NCBI RefSeq assembly: GCF_900112355.1 | Contig: NZ_FOLM01000003.1 | Location: forward strand, 68,274-132,273 | Direction: 5' to 3' | DNA length: 64,000 nucleotides | Origin: Streptomyces aidingensis | GTDB taxonomy: Bacteria > Actinomycetota > Actinomycetes > Streptomycetales > Streptomycetaceae | Part shown: in pieces, positions 34,202-45,922 of the stretch | Layout: every line of letters starts with the position of its first letter | Position numbering within the stretch: the first letter of the stretch is position 1 | Notes under the pieces: model-generated | Told to the model about the DNA's origin: nothing | What the model saw: the letters and a program-made list of their open reading frames with translations, nothing else | The model's database searches: none | Made by a program: the position numbers and the translations under genes

Positions 34202-35731
34202 TCAGATGTCGCGGAAGGTTTCGATCTGGGCGCCGACGGAGTTGAGGCGGGCGGCGAGGTCTTCGTAGCCGCGGTTGATGACATAGACGTTGCGCAGCAC
34301 CGAGGTGCCCTCGGCGGCCATCATGGCCAGCAGCACGACGACGGCCGGGCGCAGGGCCGGCGGGCACATCATCTCGGCGGCGCGCCACCGGGTGGGGCCC
34401 TCCACCAGCACCCGGTGCGGGTCCAGCAACTGGAGCCGGCCGCCGAGGCGGTTGAGGTCGGTGAGGTAGATGGCCCGGTTGTCGTAGACCCAGTCGTGGA
34501 TCAGGGTCTTGCCGTGCGCCGAGGCGGCGATGGCCGCGAAGAACGGCACATTGTCGATATTGAGGCCCGGGAAGGGCATCGGGTGGATCTTGTCGATGGG
34601 GGCTTCGAGCTTCGAGGGGCGGACGGTGAGGTCGGCGAGCCGGGTGCGGCCGTTGTCGGCCGTGTACTCCGGGCTCAGGTCGTAGTCCAGGCCCATGCCC
34701 TCCAGCACGGCCAGCTCGATCTCCAGGAACTCCACCGGCGCCCGCCGGATGGTCAGCTCCGAGGAGGTGACGACCGCGGCGGCGATCAGGCTCATCGCCT
34801 CCACCGGGTCCTCGGAGGGGGAGTAGTCCACGTCCCGGTCGATATCGGTGCGGCCGTGCACGGTCAGTGTGGTGGTGCCGATGCCCTCCACCTGGACGCC
34901 GAGCTGCTCCAGGAAGAAGCAGAGGTCCTGGACCATGTAGTTGGACGAGGCGTTGCGGATGACCGTCACACCGTCGTGGCGGGCCGCGGCCATCAGGGCG
35001 TTCTCGGTGACGGTGTCGCCGCGCTCGGTCAGCACGATGGCGCGTTCCGGGCGCACCGAGGAGTCGACCTCGGCGTGGTACCAGCCCTCGGTGGCGGTGA
35101 TGTCCAGGCCGAACCTGCGCAGCGCGGTCAGGTGCGGTTCCACCGTCCGGGTGCCCAGATCGCAGCCGCCGGCGTACGGGATCCTGAAGCGGTCCAGCCG
35201 GTGCAGCACCGGGCCCAGGAACATGATGATGGAGCGGGTCCGGCGGGCGGCGTCCACATCGATGGAGTCCAGCGTCAGCTCGGCCGACGGGACGATCTCC
35301 AGGTCCGCGCCGTCGTTGATCCAGCGGGTCCGGACCCCGATGGAGCTGAGGACCTCCAGGATCCGGTAGACCTCCTCGATCCGCGCCACCCGGCGCAGCA
35401 CCGTGCGGCCGGAGTTCAGCAGGGACGCGCACAGCAGCGCCACGCAGGCGTTCTTGCTGGTCTTGACATCGATGGCGCCGGACAGCCGGCGGCCGCCGAC
35501 GACTCGCAGATGCATCGGGCCGGAGTAGCCCAGGGAGACGATCTCGCTGTCCAGCGCCTCGCCGATGCGGGCGATCATCTCCAGGCTGATGTTCTGGTTA
35601 CCGCGTTCGATGCGGTTGATGGCGCTCTGGCTGGTGTTCAGTGCCTCGGCCAGCTGGAGCTGGGTCCATCCCCGGTGCTGGCGCGCGTCCCGGATCAGTT
35701 TGCCGATGCGGGCGAGGTAGTCGTCGGTCAT
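34202..35731 (-). CDS. murA: XRE helix-turn-helix fused to UDP-GlcNAc 1-carboxyvinyltransferase (MurA)
   Basis: A 509-aa fusion. Residues ~8-66 are a Cro/C1-type HTH ('HRGWTQLQLAEALNTSQSAI', 'NRIERGNQNISLEMIARIGE'). Residues ~72-509 are a full EPSP-synthase-fold MurA, which transfers enolpyruvyl from PEP to UDP-GlcNAc, the first committed step of peptidoglycan synthesis. Lys93-Asn94 ('SKNACV') and the catalytic loop cysteine Cys190 ('PYAGGCDLGTRTVEPH') are present, so it should be active and fosfomycin-sensitive. Streptomyces carry this as a second MurA next to acnA. A perfect palindrome sits 13-28 bp upstream of the ATG, suggesting autoregulation by the fused HTH. Confidence 0.92.
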   Translation of the reverse strand: MTDDYLARIGKLIRDARQHRGWTQLQLAEALNTSQSAINRIERGNQNISLEMIARIGEALDSEIVSLGYSGPMHLRVVGGRRLSGAIDVKTSKNACVALLCASLLNSGRTVLRRVARIEEVYRILEVLSSIGVRTRWINDGADLEIVPSAELTLDSIDVDAARRTRSIIMFLGPVLHRLDRFRIPYAGGCDLGTRTVEPHLTALRRFGLDITATEGWYHAEVDSSVRPERAIVLTERGDTVTENALMAAARHDGVTVIRNASSNYMVQDLCFFLEQLGVQVEGIGTTTLTVHGRTDIDRDVDYSPSEDPVEAMSLIAAAVVTSSELTIRRAPVEFLEIELAVLEGMGLDYDLSPEYTADNGRTRLADLTVRPSKLEAPIDKIHPMPFPGLNIDNVPFFAAIAASAHGKTLIHDWVYDNRAIYLTDLNRLGGRLQLLDPHRVLVEGPTRWRAAEMMCPPALRPAVVVLLAMMAAEGTSVLRNVYVINRGYEDLAARLNSVGAQIETFRDI

Positions 35732-35743
35732 GATCCAGAGCCT

Positions 35744-35759
35744 ATCTCACATATGAGAT
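35744..35759 (-). promoter_or_regulatory. Palindromic operator candidate upstream of murA
   Basis: ATCTCACATATGAGAT has perfect 6-bp arms (ATCTCA/TGAGAT) around CATA, 13 bp before the murA start. Size and placement suit a Cro/C1-type dimer, most simply the HTH fused to MurA itself. Confidence 0.55.
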
Positions 35760-35833
35760 GCCTACTCACACTGATGCCGTCCGAGTGAGTCGCGGGACGG
35801 TACCGGTCCTGTCATGGTGCCGTCACCGCCCGC

Positions 35834-35862
35834 TTGACTTGTTCTAGTCTTATGCGAACAAT
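35834..35862 (+). promoter_or_regulatory. Candidate promoter with inverted repeat for the DUF1648-gntR pair
   Basis: TTGACT and AACAAT are 17 bp apart, 54 bp before the DUF1648 start. The spacer contains GTTC-N11-GAAC (35841-35859), a possible site for the GntR/YtrA-type regulator encoded downstream. Confidence 0.45.
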
Positions 35863-35915
35863 CGTGCTCACCTGGCCGAACGCGTCCGGGATGCAGCGTA
35901 GGGGAGGCAGGGGCA

Positions 35916-36959
35916 ATGCGGGTGCTCGATCGCGGGGCCATGGTGGTGGCGGGGGCGTACGGGCTGGCCCTGGCGGTGACGGCCGGCACCTTCGGGGCCG
36001 GTTACCGGTGGCTGCCCGATCCGATGGCCACGCACTTCCGGCCCGGCGGGCAGGCCGACGGCTATCTTGCCCGCCCGGCCGCGCTGCTGGTCAGCGTGGG
36101 GCTGCTGCTGGCCCTGGGGGTCCTCTTCACCCTGCTCGCCCGGCCGGCCGCCGGGCCGGGCCCGGGCCGCCGGGCGGTGATCTCCGGCGGCAGCGGCACG
36201 GCGGGCCTGCTCGGCTGGCTGCTCACCGCGGTCACCGTGGTCAACTGGGACCTGGCCCGGGGGGCCGATGCCGTGCTGCCGCCCTGGCAGCTCGCCGTGG
36301 GCGCGGCCGTGGGGCTGGCCGTCGCCGGGGCCGCCTGGCTGCTGGCCGGGCCGCCCACGGCAGCGGAACGGGCGGAGACGGAGACGGCGCAAGCGGGGGA
36401 GCGGCCGGCCGGACTGCCGCTGGAGCCCGGCGAGGCGGCCGTGTGGAGCCGCACGATCGGCTCCCGTCCACTGCGCTGGGCGGCGCTGTCCTCGGCGCCG
36501 GCCGCGGCCGGCTGTTCCGTCGCCGCCTTCTCCCGGCCCGGCCTGTGGCCGGCCGCCGTCCTGCTGCTGCTCACCGCCCTGCTGCTGGCCGCGGCCACCA
36601 CGGTCCGGGTCGTGGTGGACCGTGACGGCCTGCGGGTCCGCCCCCTGCCGCTGCCGCATCCGCGGATCTCCGTGCCGCTGGCCCGGATCAGCGGCGCGAG
36701 CGTGCGCCGGGTGGAGGCGCTGCGCGAGTTCGGCGGCTGGGGATACCGGTTGCGGGCCGGGGCGACCGGGCTGGTGCTGCGCTCCGGCGAGGCGCTCTCC
36801 CTGCGGCTGGTGACCGGCCGGGAGTTCGTGGTCACCGTGGACGACGCCGCCACGGCCGCGGCCCTGCTCAACGGGCTGCTGGAGCGGGGCGGCGCCGGGC
36901 GGCCCGGACTGCCCGCCGCCGGGCCGGACCGGCCACCGGGCGCGGAGGGCCGGGACTGA
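35916..36959 (+). CDS. DUF1648-domain membrane protein
   Basis: A 347-aa integral membrane protein with about six hydrophobic segments. The N-terminal 'YRWLPDPMATHFRPGGQADG' is the DUF1648 signature seen in SdpI-like immunity/signal proteins. A C-terminal soluble part (about residues 225-325) looks like a PH-like beta domain ('VVVDRDGLRVRPLPLPHPRI'). Its stop overlaps the next start (TGATG), so it is co-translated with a YtrA-type GntR regulator, an arrangement usual in actinomycetes. Function unknown; a role in sensing envelope-active compounds is inferred from the SdpI link. Confidence 0.82.
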   Translation: MRVLDRGAMVVAGAYGLALAVTAGTFGAGYRWLPDPMATHFRPGGQADGYLARPAALLVSVGLLLALGVLFTLLARPAAGPGPGRRAVISGGSGTAGLLGWLLTAVTVVNWDLARGADAVLPPWQLAVGAAVGLAVAGAAWLLAGPPTAAERAETETAQAGERPAGLPLEPGEAAVWSRTIGSRPLRWAALSSAPAAAGCSVAAFSRPGLWPAAVLLLLTALLLAAATTVRVVVDRDGLRVRPLPLPHPRISVPLARISGASVRRVEALREFGGWGYRLRAGATGLVLRSGEALSLRLVTGREFVVTVDDAATAAALLNGLLERGGAGRPGLPAAGPDRPPGAEGRD

Positions 36960-37357
36960 TGCTGTTCCGGGTGGACCCCGCCTCGCCCGTGCCGCTCGGG
37001 GACCAGATCGCCGCCTGTGTGCGCGGCGCCGTGGCCGAGGGCACGGCCGGTCCCGGCGACCGGCTGCCGCCGGCCCGGGAACTCGCCGGATCGCTGGGCG
37101 TCAATATGCACACCGTGCTGCGCGGCTACCAGAAGCTCCGTGAGGAGGGGCTGATCGAGCTGCGCCGGGGCCGTGGCGCGGCGGTGGCGGGCGGTGCCTC
37201 CCCGGGCCGCGCCCGGCTGGCCCGGGCCGCGCGCCAGGTGGCCGAGGAGGGGCGGGCCCTGGGCATGGCCGACGAGGCGATCCTCGGCCTGGTGCGCGCC
37301 GCGCTCGCCGCCAAGGGCCCGCCGCCGCTTCCCGGCCCCGGCGACGGGCGCCCCTGA
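36959..37357 (+). CDS. GntR family regulator, YtrA subfamily
   Basis: A 132-aa short GntR protein. The winged helix spans residues ~5-75 ('SPVPLGDQIAACVRGAVAEG', 'GDRLPPARELAGSLGVNMHT', 'LRGYQKLREEGLIELRRGRG') and only a short helical tail follows, which defines the YtrA group. Such regulators usually repress their own operon and an adjacent membrane protein gene, here the DUF1648 gene with which it overlaps. Confidence 0.9.
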   Translation: MLFRVDPASPVPLGDQIAACVRGAVAEGTAGPGDRLPPARELAGSLGVNMHTVLRGYQKLREEGLIELRRGRGAAVAGGASPGRARLARAARQVAEEGRALGMADEAILGLVRAALAAKGPPPLPGPGDGRP

Positions 37358-37430
37358 ACGCCGCCGTCCGCGGCCGGCGGGGCGGGGGGACACCCGGTGG
37401 GGGACGGATGCCGGGCGGGCGGTCATGTAC

Positions 37431-40313
<2,883 letters not shown>

Positions 40314-40325
40314 AGACCGGCGGAC

Positions 40326-40362
40326 GAGGGCCGCATTCCCGCACCGCGGGGATGCGGCCCTC
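40326..40362 (+). terminator. acnA terminator
   Basis: GAGGGCCGCAT pairs perfectly with ATGCGGCCCTC, 12 bp after the acnA stop; the loop contains further pairing (CCCGC/GCGGG). Confidence 0.8.
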
Positions 40363-40461
40363 GCCGCGTTCCGGGGGCGGCGCGGCGGCGGCTTCCGTTC
40401 AGGTCTCAACTCGGAAACGCCTGCCGGGCAAGGTGTCGCCCGATCTTGTCGCACCCCGCCG

Positions 40462-40477
40462 AGTGGCCTATACCTGT
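40462..40477 (+). promoter_or_regulatory. Possible DasR (dre-like) operator upstream of ngcE
   Basis: AGTGGCCTATACCTGT matches the published DasR-responsive element consensus A(G/C)TGGTCTAGACCA(G/C)T at 13 of 16 positions. DasR controls amino-sugar and chitobiose uptake genes in Streptomyces, so a site before this transporter is plausible. It lies 205 bp from the start codon, so it remains a candidate. Confidence 0.4.
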
Positions 40478-40682
40478 CCGCAGGCGGAAAGCATTCGCCA
40501 CAACCGGGAGACCTCCCGCCCCCGCCGCCGCCGAACAGGCGCTTTCTCCTCACGCATCCGCAGTCCCCCGCACACGACACGCCGTCCGCAACCGGACCAC
40601 ACCGCGCTCGGCTGAAAGAAACTGACCGCGGCCCAGGCCGGCACCCCAGCCCAGCAGTCCCTGTGAGAAGGCGAGATCCCGC

Positions 40683-42113
40683 ATGACGTCGAGTCCGCAC
40701 CTGCACCGCCGCACCCTGATCCGCAGATCCGCCGCGGCCGGTCTGACCGCGCTGCCCGCCATGGCCGCGCTCTCCGCCTGCGCCAGCGGCGGGGGCGGGA
40801 GCGGCGGGGGCGGCAAGCAGCAGAACGCACCCGGAGAGGTCACCGAGCGCAATCCGTTCGGGCTGACCGCGGACTCCGGCGTCGAGGTCCTCATCTTCAA
40901 TGGCGGCTTCGAGGACCAGTACGCCCGGGACGTCGGCGCCGTCTTCGAGGAGCACTACGGCAGCGTCGAGCACAACGCCACCGAGGAGATCAGCGCCCGG
41001 GTGCAGGCCCGGATGGTCTCCGGCAACCCGCCCGACATGATCAACAACTCCGGCGCCGACATGATGCCGCTGCCCGCCCTGCTGAAGGAGGGCCAGGTCG
41101 CCGATCTGCGACCGCTGTTCGACGCGCCGAGCTGGGACGACCCCGCGGTGAAGGTGCGCGACACCCTGCTGCCGGGCACCGTGGAGTCCGGCCAGTACGG
41201 CGGCCAGGAGGTCTATGTCCTCAACTACGCCTTCACCGTCTACGGCACCTGGTACTCCCGCAAGCTGCTGCACGACACCCTGGAGGAGGAGTATCCGCAG
41301 ACCTGGGACCAGATGCTGGCGGTCTGCGAGAAGGCGAAGAAGCAGGGCATCGCCGGCTGGACCTATGCCGGGCACCACGCCCGCTATCTCTCCTTCACCA
41401 TGATGCCGATGATGGCCAAGGTCGGCGGCCCGGAGGTGTTCGACGCCATCGACCGGCTGGAGCCGGGCGCCTGGAAGCAGGACGCCGTGGTCGCGGTCTT
41501 CGAGGCGTACGAGGAGATCGCCGCCAAGGGCTATCTGCTGCCCGGCACCCCCGGCATCAACCACACCGAGTCGCAGACCGAGTGGGCCAAGAACAAGGCG
41601 CTGTTCCTGCCCTGCGGCACCTGGCTGGAGAACGAGTCCAAGGCCGACATCGCGCCGGACGCCGAGATCGCGGTCGGCGCCGCCACCGGCCTGGACTCCT
41701 CGGACGCGCTGCCCTTCGGCACCCTCTACGCCACCGCCGGCGAGCCCTTCATCGTGCCCGCGGACGCCGCCGCCCCGCGGGCCGGCATGGAGTTTCTGCG
41801 GATCATGCTCGGCCGGGACGCCGCCCGCAACTTCACCGAGAAGGTCTCCTCCCTCACCTCGGTGGCGGGCGCCGCCGACGGGCTGGCCCTGCCTCCCGGC
41901 CTGACCTCGGCCCAGGAGGCGGTCGCCGCGGCCGGCGAGAACATCGTCGCCCCGCGGTTCCGCGAGTGGTATCCGGTCTTCTTCTCCGATGTCATGGGCG
42001 TGGCCATGGGCGAGATGATGGCCGGCGACCTCACCGCCGCCGAGGCGCTGGACCGGATCCAGGCCGGGGCCGACGCGGTGGCCGCCGACGACTCCGTCGA
42101 GAAGTACCTCTGA
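40683..42113 (+). CDS. ngcE: Sugar-binding lipoprotein of an N-acetylglucosamine/chitobiose ABC transporter
   Basis: A 476-aa extracytoplasmic binding protein. The N-terminus has twin arginines 'RRTLIRRSAAAGL', a hydrophobic core and lipobox 'LSAC' (Cys at about residue 34), then a Gly/Ser linker. The body is a cluster-1 solute-binding fold ('FNGGFEDQYARDVGAVFEEHYG', 'WYSRKLLHDTLEEEYPQTWD'). Gene order (binding protein, two permeases, no ATPase) and position next to acnA and rok7B7 match NgcEFG of Streptomyces, which imports N-acetylglucosamine or N,N'-diacetylchitobiose using a shared ATPase (MsiK) encoded elsewhere. Substrate is by orthology. Confidence 0.85.
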   Translation: MTSSPHLHRRTLIRRSAAAGLTALPAMAALSACASGGGGSGGGGKQQNAPGEVTERNPFGLTADSGVEVLIFNGGFEDQYARDVGAVFEEHYGSVEHNATEEISARVQARMVSGNPPDMINNSGADMMPLPALLKEGQVADLRPLFDAPSWDDPAVKVRDTLLPGTVESGQYGGQEVYVLNYAFTVYGTWYSRKLLHDTLEEEYPQTWDQMLAVCEKAKKQGIAGWTYAGHHARYLSFTMMPMMAKVGGPEVFDAIDRLEPGAWKQDAVVAVFEAYEEIAAKGYLLPGTPGINHTESQTEWAKNKALFLPCGTWLENESKADIAPDAEIAVGAATGLDSSDALPFGTLYATAGEPFIVPADAAAPRAGMEFLRIMLGRDAARNFTEKVSSLTSVAGAADGLALPPGLTSAQEAVAAAGENIVAPRFREWYPVFFSDVMGVAMGEMMAGDLTAAEALDRIQAGADAVAADDSVEKYL

Positions 42114-42130
42114 GCCGAGCCGGTGGCACC

Positions 42131-42164
42131 GGCCGGCCGCCGGTGTGTGCTCCGGCGGCCGGCC
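42131..42164 (+). terminator. Stem-loop between ngcE and ngcF
   Basis: GGCCGGCCGCCGG and CCGGCGGCCGGCC form a perfect 13-bp stem with an 8-nt loop, 17 bp after the binding-protein gene. It probably lowers permease expression relative to the binding protein or protects the 3' end of its mRNA. Confidence 0.65.
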
Positions 42165-42275
42165 CGTCCGGTCCGCTTAGCCTGACCACCCGTATATCTG
42201 CGGATCGGGACATCCGCCCATCCGCTCATCGGTACATCAGCTCACCAGAAGATCGAGCAAGGGACGGAGAGCGGC

Positions 42276-43337
42276 ATGGACACCCAGGTCAGCCCGGTGG
42301 TCGACCCGCCGACCCCGGCGTCGCGCGGGGGCCCGGGGGCCCGGCCGCCGGCCGTCTCGCGGGTGGCCCTGGCCGCGGCCCTGCTGCTGCCGCCCCGCCT
42401 GACCCCCGAGTCCGTCCGCTACGACCGCCGCTACCGCACCGTGGACCGGTACCGCTTCGTCTGCTGGTTCCTGGCCCCGCCGCTGCTGATCTACACCGTG
42501 CTGGTGATCTGGCCGTTCCTCCAGGCGTTCTTCTACGCCATGACCGACTGGACCGGCTTCGGCGGCGAGTTCTCCATGGTCTGGTCCGGCAACTTCTCCC
42601 GCATGTGGCGGGACGACGCCTTCTGGGACGCCCTGGCCAACAGCCTGGTCCTGCTGGTGCTGGCACCGGTGATCACCCTGGCGCTGGGCCTGTTCTTCGC
42701 CTACATGCTGAACGCGGGCGGCCGGCACCGGCGCAGCGAGTCGGTCGGCGGGGTGCGCGGGGCCGCGTTCTACAAGATCGTCTACTTTCTTCCCCAGGTG
42801 CTCTCGGTGGCCATCATCGCCATTGTCTGGGCCCGGGTGTTCAGCCCGCGCAGCGGTCTGGTCAACACCGGCCTGGAGGCCGTGGGCCTCGGCTCGCTGG
42901 CCCAGGACAACTGGCTCGGCGGCTCCTGGGCACGCTGGGTGATCCTGCTGGTGCTGTGCTGGTCCTTCGTGGGCTTCTATGTGGTGCTGTTCTCCGCCGC
43001 CATGGCCGCGGTCCCCCGGGACATCTACGAGGCCGCGCTGCTGGACGGGGCCGGCCGCGCGGCCACCTTCTTCCGGGTCACCTTCCCGCTGACCTGGGAC
43101 ACCGTCCGCACCGGCTGGATCTATATGGGCATCCAGGCGCTCGACGCCTTCGCCCTGGTCATCGTGATGGTGCCGCGCGGCGGCTTCGACGTGCTGCCCA
43201 CCTATCTCTATCTGAAGGCCTTCCGGGAGGGGCAGGCCGGCTATGCCACCGCCGTGGGCGTGGTGCTGTTCCTGATCACCCTGGTGTTCACCCTGGTCAT
43301 GATGCGGGTGGGCCGCCGCGACCGGATCGAGTTCTGA
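42276..43337 (+). CDS. ngcF: ABC sugar transporter permease (NgcF-like)
   Basis: A 353-aa MalF-type inner-membrane permease with six predicted helices after a 50-residue cytosolic tail. The ATPase-contacting EAA loop is 'IYEAALLDGAGRAATFFRVTFP'. It pairs with the NgcG permease downstream and receives sugar from the NgcE lipoprotein. No ATPase gene follows, as expected for systems energised by MsiK. Confidence 0.87.
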   Translation: MDTQVSPVVDPPTPASRGGPGARPPAVSRVALAAALLLPPRLTPESVRYDRRYRTVDRYRFVCWFLAPPLLIYTVLVIWPFLQAFFYAMTDWTGFGGEFSMVWSGNFSRMWRDDAFWDALANSLVLLVLAPVITLALGLFFAYMLNAGGRHRRSESVGGVRGAAFYKIVYFLPQVLSVAIIAIVWARVFSPRSGLVNTGLEAVGLGSLAQDNWLGGSWARWVILLVLCWSFVGFYVVLFSAAMAAVPRDIYEAALLDGAGRAATFFRVTFPLTWDTVRTGWIYMGIQALDAFALVIVMVPRGGFDVLPTYLYLKAFREGQAGYATAVGVVLFLITLVFTLVMMRVGRRDRIEF

Positions 43338-43382
43338 GCCCGCCCCCGTCTGCCGTCCGTCCGAGAGCCAGAGGAGCCGACC

Positions 43383-44312
43383 ATGACCGCCACCGCGTCG
43401 CCCGGCACGGCCGACGGCCCCCGCCCCGCGCCCCAGGGCCCCGCCCCGCGCCACCGGCCCGGCGCGGGCGGCGGCCGGTCCGAGGGCGGGGTGCTCAATG
43501 TCTTCGCCCACTCGTTCCTGATCATCTGGGTGGTGATGGCGGTCGGGCCGGTGCTGTGGATCGTGCTGTCCAGCCTCAAGCCCACCGGGGACATCACCGG
43601 CAGCCCCTTCGGTCTGCCCACCGGTGTCGAGTGGGAGAACTTCACCACCGCCTGGACCGAGGCCAGCGTCGGCCGCTACGCGCTGAACTCGGTGATCGTC
43701 CTGGCCTTCTCGCTCACCGGCACCATGCTGCTGGGCGCCATGGCCGCCTATGTGATCGCCCGCTACGAGTTCTTCGGCAACCGCGCGGTGCACTATCTCT
43801 TCATCGGCGGGCTGATGTTCCCCGTCTTCCTGGCCCTGGTGCCGCTGTACTTCGTGATGGACAACCTGGGCCTGCTCAACACCCGGCCCGGCCTGGTGCT
43901 GGTCTACATCGGCTATTCACTGCCCTTCACCATCTTCTTCCTGACCGCCTTCTTCCGTACCCTGCCGGGCGCGGTGCACGAGGCGGCCACCATCGACGGC
44001 GCCTCGCACACCCGGATCTTCTTCCAGATCATGCTGCCCATGGCCAAGCCCGGGCTGGTGTCCATCGGGATCTTCAATTTCCTCGGCCACTGGAACCAGT
44101 TCGTGCTGCCCCGGGTGCTGAACAACGCCGATGAGGAGAACTTCGTGCTGCCCCAGGGACTGGCCTCGCTCATGGTGCAGCAGGGCTCCTACGACGCCAA
44201 CTGGGGCGCCCTGTACGCCGGTCTGACCATCGCCATGCTGCCGATCCTGGTGGTCTATCTGTCCTTCCAGCGTCAGGTGCAGGCCGGGCTGACCGCCGGC
44301 GCCCTGAAATAG
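43383..44312 (+). CDS. ngcG: ABC sugar transporter permease (NgcG-like)
   Basis: A 309-aa MalG-type permease with six predicted helices and the EAA loop 'HEAATIDGASHTRIFFQIMLP'. It is 45 bp downstream of the partner permease with GAGGAG before the ATG at 43383. It ends 191 bp before the ROK regulator gene and closes the ngcEFG operon. Confidence 0.87.
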   Translation: MTATASPGTADGPRPAPQGPAPRHRPGAGGGRSEGGVLNVFAHSFLIIWVVMAVGPVLWIVLSSLKPTGDITGSPFGLPTGVEWENFTTAWTEASVGRYALNSVIVLAFSLTGTMLLGAMAAYVIARYEFFGNRAVHYLFIGGLMFPVFLALVPLYFVMDNLGLLNTRPGLVLVYIGYSLPFTIFFLTAFFRTLPGAVHEAATIDGASHTRIFFQIMLPMAKPGLVSIGIFNFLGHWNQFVLPRVLNNADEENFVLPQGLASLMVQQGSYDANWGALYAGLTIAMLPILVVYLSFQRQVQAGLTAGALK

Positions 44313-44391
44313 TCCGCCTCCGGCGCGGTGCGTGTTCCCGTCCGGGAAGCGATCCGGTGACGATCCGGGGCCTCGGGTTCATTCACCGTTA

Positions 44392-44420
44392 TCCACAGTC
44401 GTGCCTTCGGTTCATATAGT
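44392..44420 (+). promoter_or_regulatory. Candidate promoter of rok7B7
   Basis: TCCACA and TATAGT hexamers are exactly 17 bp apart, 84 bp before the GTG start of the ROK regulator gene, in a locally A+T-rich stretch. Confidence 0.5.
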
Positions 44421-44503
44421 GGCAGCGGCGCCGTCTCCCGCCAGGCGGGGCGGCCGGCGGGGACGCAGCCGCGCCCGCCCGGGGAGACAGAGTGGAGTAA
44501 GCC

Positions 44504-45697
44504 GTGGTGGAGACTCCGGGGTCGCAGTCTTCGCTGCACCGGGCCAACCTGGAGCGCGTGGTGCGCGCGGTGCGGGCGGCGGGATCGCTGACACAGGCGG
44601 AGATCGCCAGAACCACCGGACTGTCCGCCGCGACCGTGTCCAATATCGTTCGCGAACTGAAGGAACTGGGCACCGTCGATGTCCGCACCACCTCGGCGGG
44701 GGGACGGCGGGCCCGCAGTGTGTCGCTGTCCAGCGACGCCGGGATCGTGGTGGGCGTGGACTTCGGCCATTCGCATCTGCGGGTGGCGGTCGGGAATCTG
44801 GCGCAGCAGGTGCTGGCCGAGGAGGCCGAGCCGTTCGATGTGGACGCCTCCGCCGACCAGGGCTTCGACCGGGCGGAGAAGCTGGTCACCCGGCTGGTGG
44901 GGATGGCCGGGGTGGACCGGGGCAAGATCGTCGGCATCGGGCTGGGCGTGCCCGGCCCGATCGACGTGGAGACCGGCATCCTGGGCTCGACCGCCATTCT
45001 GCCGGGCTGGCGGGGCACCAATCCGCGCGAGGAACTGTCCGGCCGGATGGGCGTGCCGGTGCATGTGGACAACGACGCCAACCTGGGCGCCCTGGGTGAG
45101 CTGGTGTGGGGCGCCGGCCGGGGCGTTGCCAGCCTGGCCTACATCAAGGTGGCCAGCGGGGTGGGCGCCGGCCTGGTGATCAACGGGCAGATCTACCGCG
45201 GGCCGGGCGGCACCGCGGGGGAGATCGGCCACATCACCCTGGACGAGTCGGGGCCGGTGTGCCGCTGCGGCAACCGCGGCTGCCTGGAGACCTTTGCCGC
45301 CGCCCGGCATGTGCTGCCGCTGCTCGCGGTCAGCCATGGCACGGACCTGACCATGCTCCGGGTGGTGCAGCTCGCCCGGGAGGGCGATCCGGGCTGCCGC
45401 CGGGTGATCGCCGATGTGGCCCGGCACATCGGCAACGGGGTGGCGCATCTGTGCAATCTGCTCAACCCCAGCCGGGTGGTGCTCGGCGGTGATCTGGCCG
45501 AGGCCGGGGAACTGGCGCTGGCCCCGATCCGGGACTCGGTGGGCCGGTACGCCATTCCCAGCGCGGCCCGCGATCTGACCCTGGTGCCGGGCGCGCTGGG
45601 CGGCCGGGCCGAGGTGCTGGGCGCGCTGGCCCTGGTGCTGCGGGAGATGGGCGACCGGGTGCTGCTGGGGCCGGTGAACGGCACCGACCGCACCTGA
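44504..45697 (+). CDS. rok7B7: ROK family transcriptional regulator (Rok7B7 type)
   Basis: A 397-aa regulator. The N-terminal winged helix (residues ~10-75: 'AGSLTQAEIARTTGLSAATV', 'SNIVRELKELGTVDV') is followed by a ROK sugar-kinase-like domain with the ATP/sugar motif 'GVDFGHSHLRVAVGN', 'IGLGVPGPID' and the zinc signature 'CRCGNRGCLE'. Position between ngcEFG and xylFGH is that of Rok7B7, a pleiotropic regulator of carbon control, antibiotics and the xylose transporter in S. coelicolor. GGAG lies before the GTG at 44504; an adjacent GTG at 44507 is also possible. A terminator follows. Confidence 0.9.
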   Translation: MVETPGSQSSLHRANLERVVRAVRAAGSLTQAEIARTTGLSAATVSNIVRELKELGTVDVRTTSAGGRRARSVSLSSDAGIVVGVDFGHSHLRVAVGNLAQQVLAEEAEPFDVDASADQGFDRAEKLVTRLVGMAGVDRGKIVGIGLGVPGPIDVETGILGSTAILPGWRGTNPREELSGRMGVPVHVDNDANLGALGELVWGAGRGVASLAYIKVASGVGAGLVINGQIYRGPGGTAGEIGHITLDESGPVCRCGNRGCLETFAAARHVLPLLAVSHGTDLTMLRVVQLAREGDPGCRRVIADVARHIGNGVAHLCNLLNPSRVVLGGDLAEAGELALAPIRDSVGRYAIPSAARDLTLVPGALGGRAEVLGALALVLREMGDRVLLGPVNGTDRT

Positions 45698-45795
45698 AGC
45701 ACCGCATGCGGTCACCTCGGCCGCAGCAACCGCTTGCCGAGCGGGCGCGGAACCGGCCTGCGCCGGTCCGGTCCGCTCCGAAAGCTGTTCTCAAC

Positions 45796-45833
45796 ATCCC
45801 CCGGAATGGCCCGTCTTGGCAATTCCGGGGGAT
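45796..45833 (+). terminator. rok7B7 terminator
   Basis: ATCCCCCGGAAT pairs perfectly with ATTCCGGGGGAT (14-nt loop), followed by TTGTT. Confidence 0.8.
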
Positions 45834-45860
45834 TTGTTCATGCGCAATATTAATTCATGA

Positions 45861-45922
45861 CTGGAGCAAAACGGACTTATCTGGCGTAAAGCTGGAAGCA
45901 AGCGTGTGCTGTCTGGAGCAAT
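45861..45922 (+). repeat. Four direct CTGG-type repeats upstream of xylF, helically phased
   Basis: CTGGAGCAAA (45861), CTGGCGTAAA (45881), CTGGAAGCAA (45892) and CTGGAGCAAT (45913) lie on the same strand, 20, 11 and 21 bp apart, that is at multiples of one DNA turn. They occupy an A+T-rich stretch between the rok7B7 terminator and xylF and are a candidate operator array for the ROK regulator. A fifth weak copy, CTGGTTGTTT, is at 45961. Confidence 0.5.
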
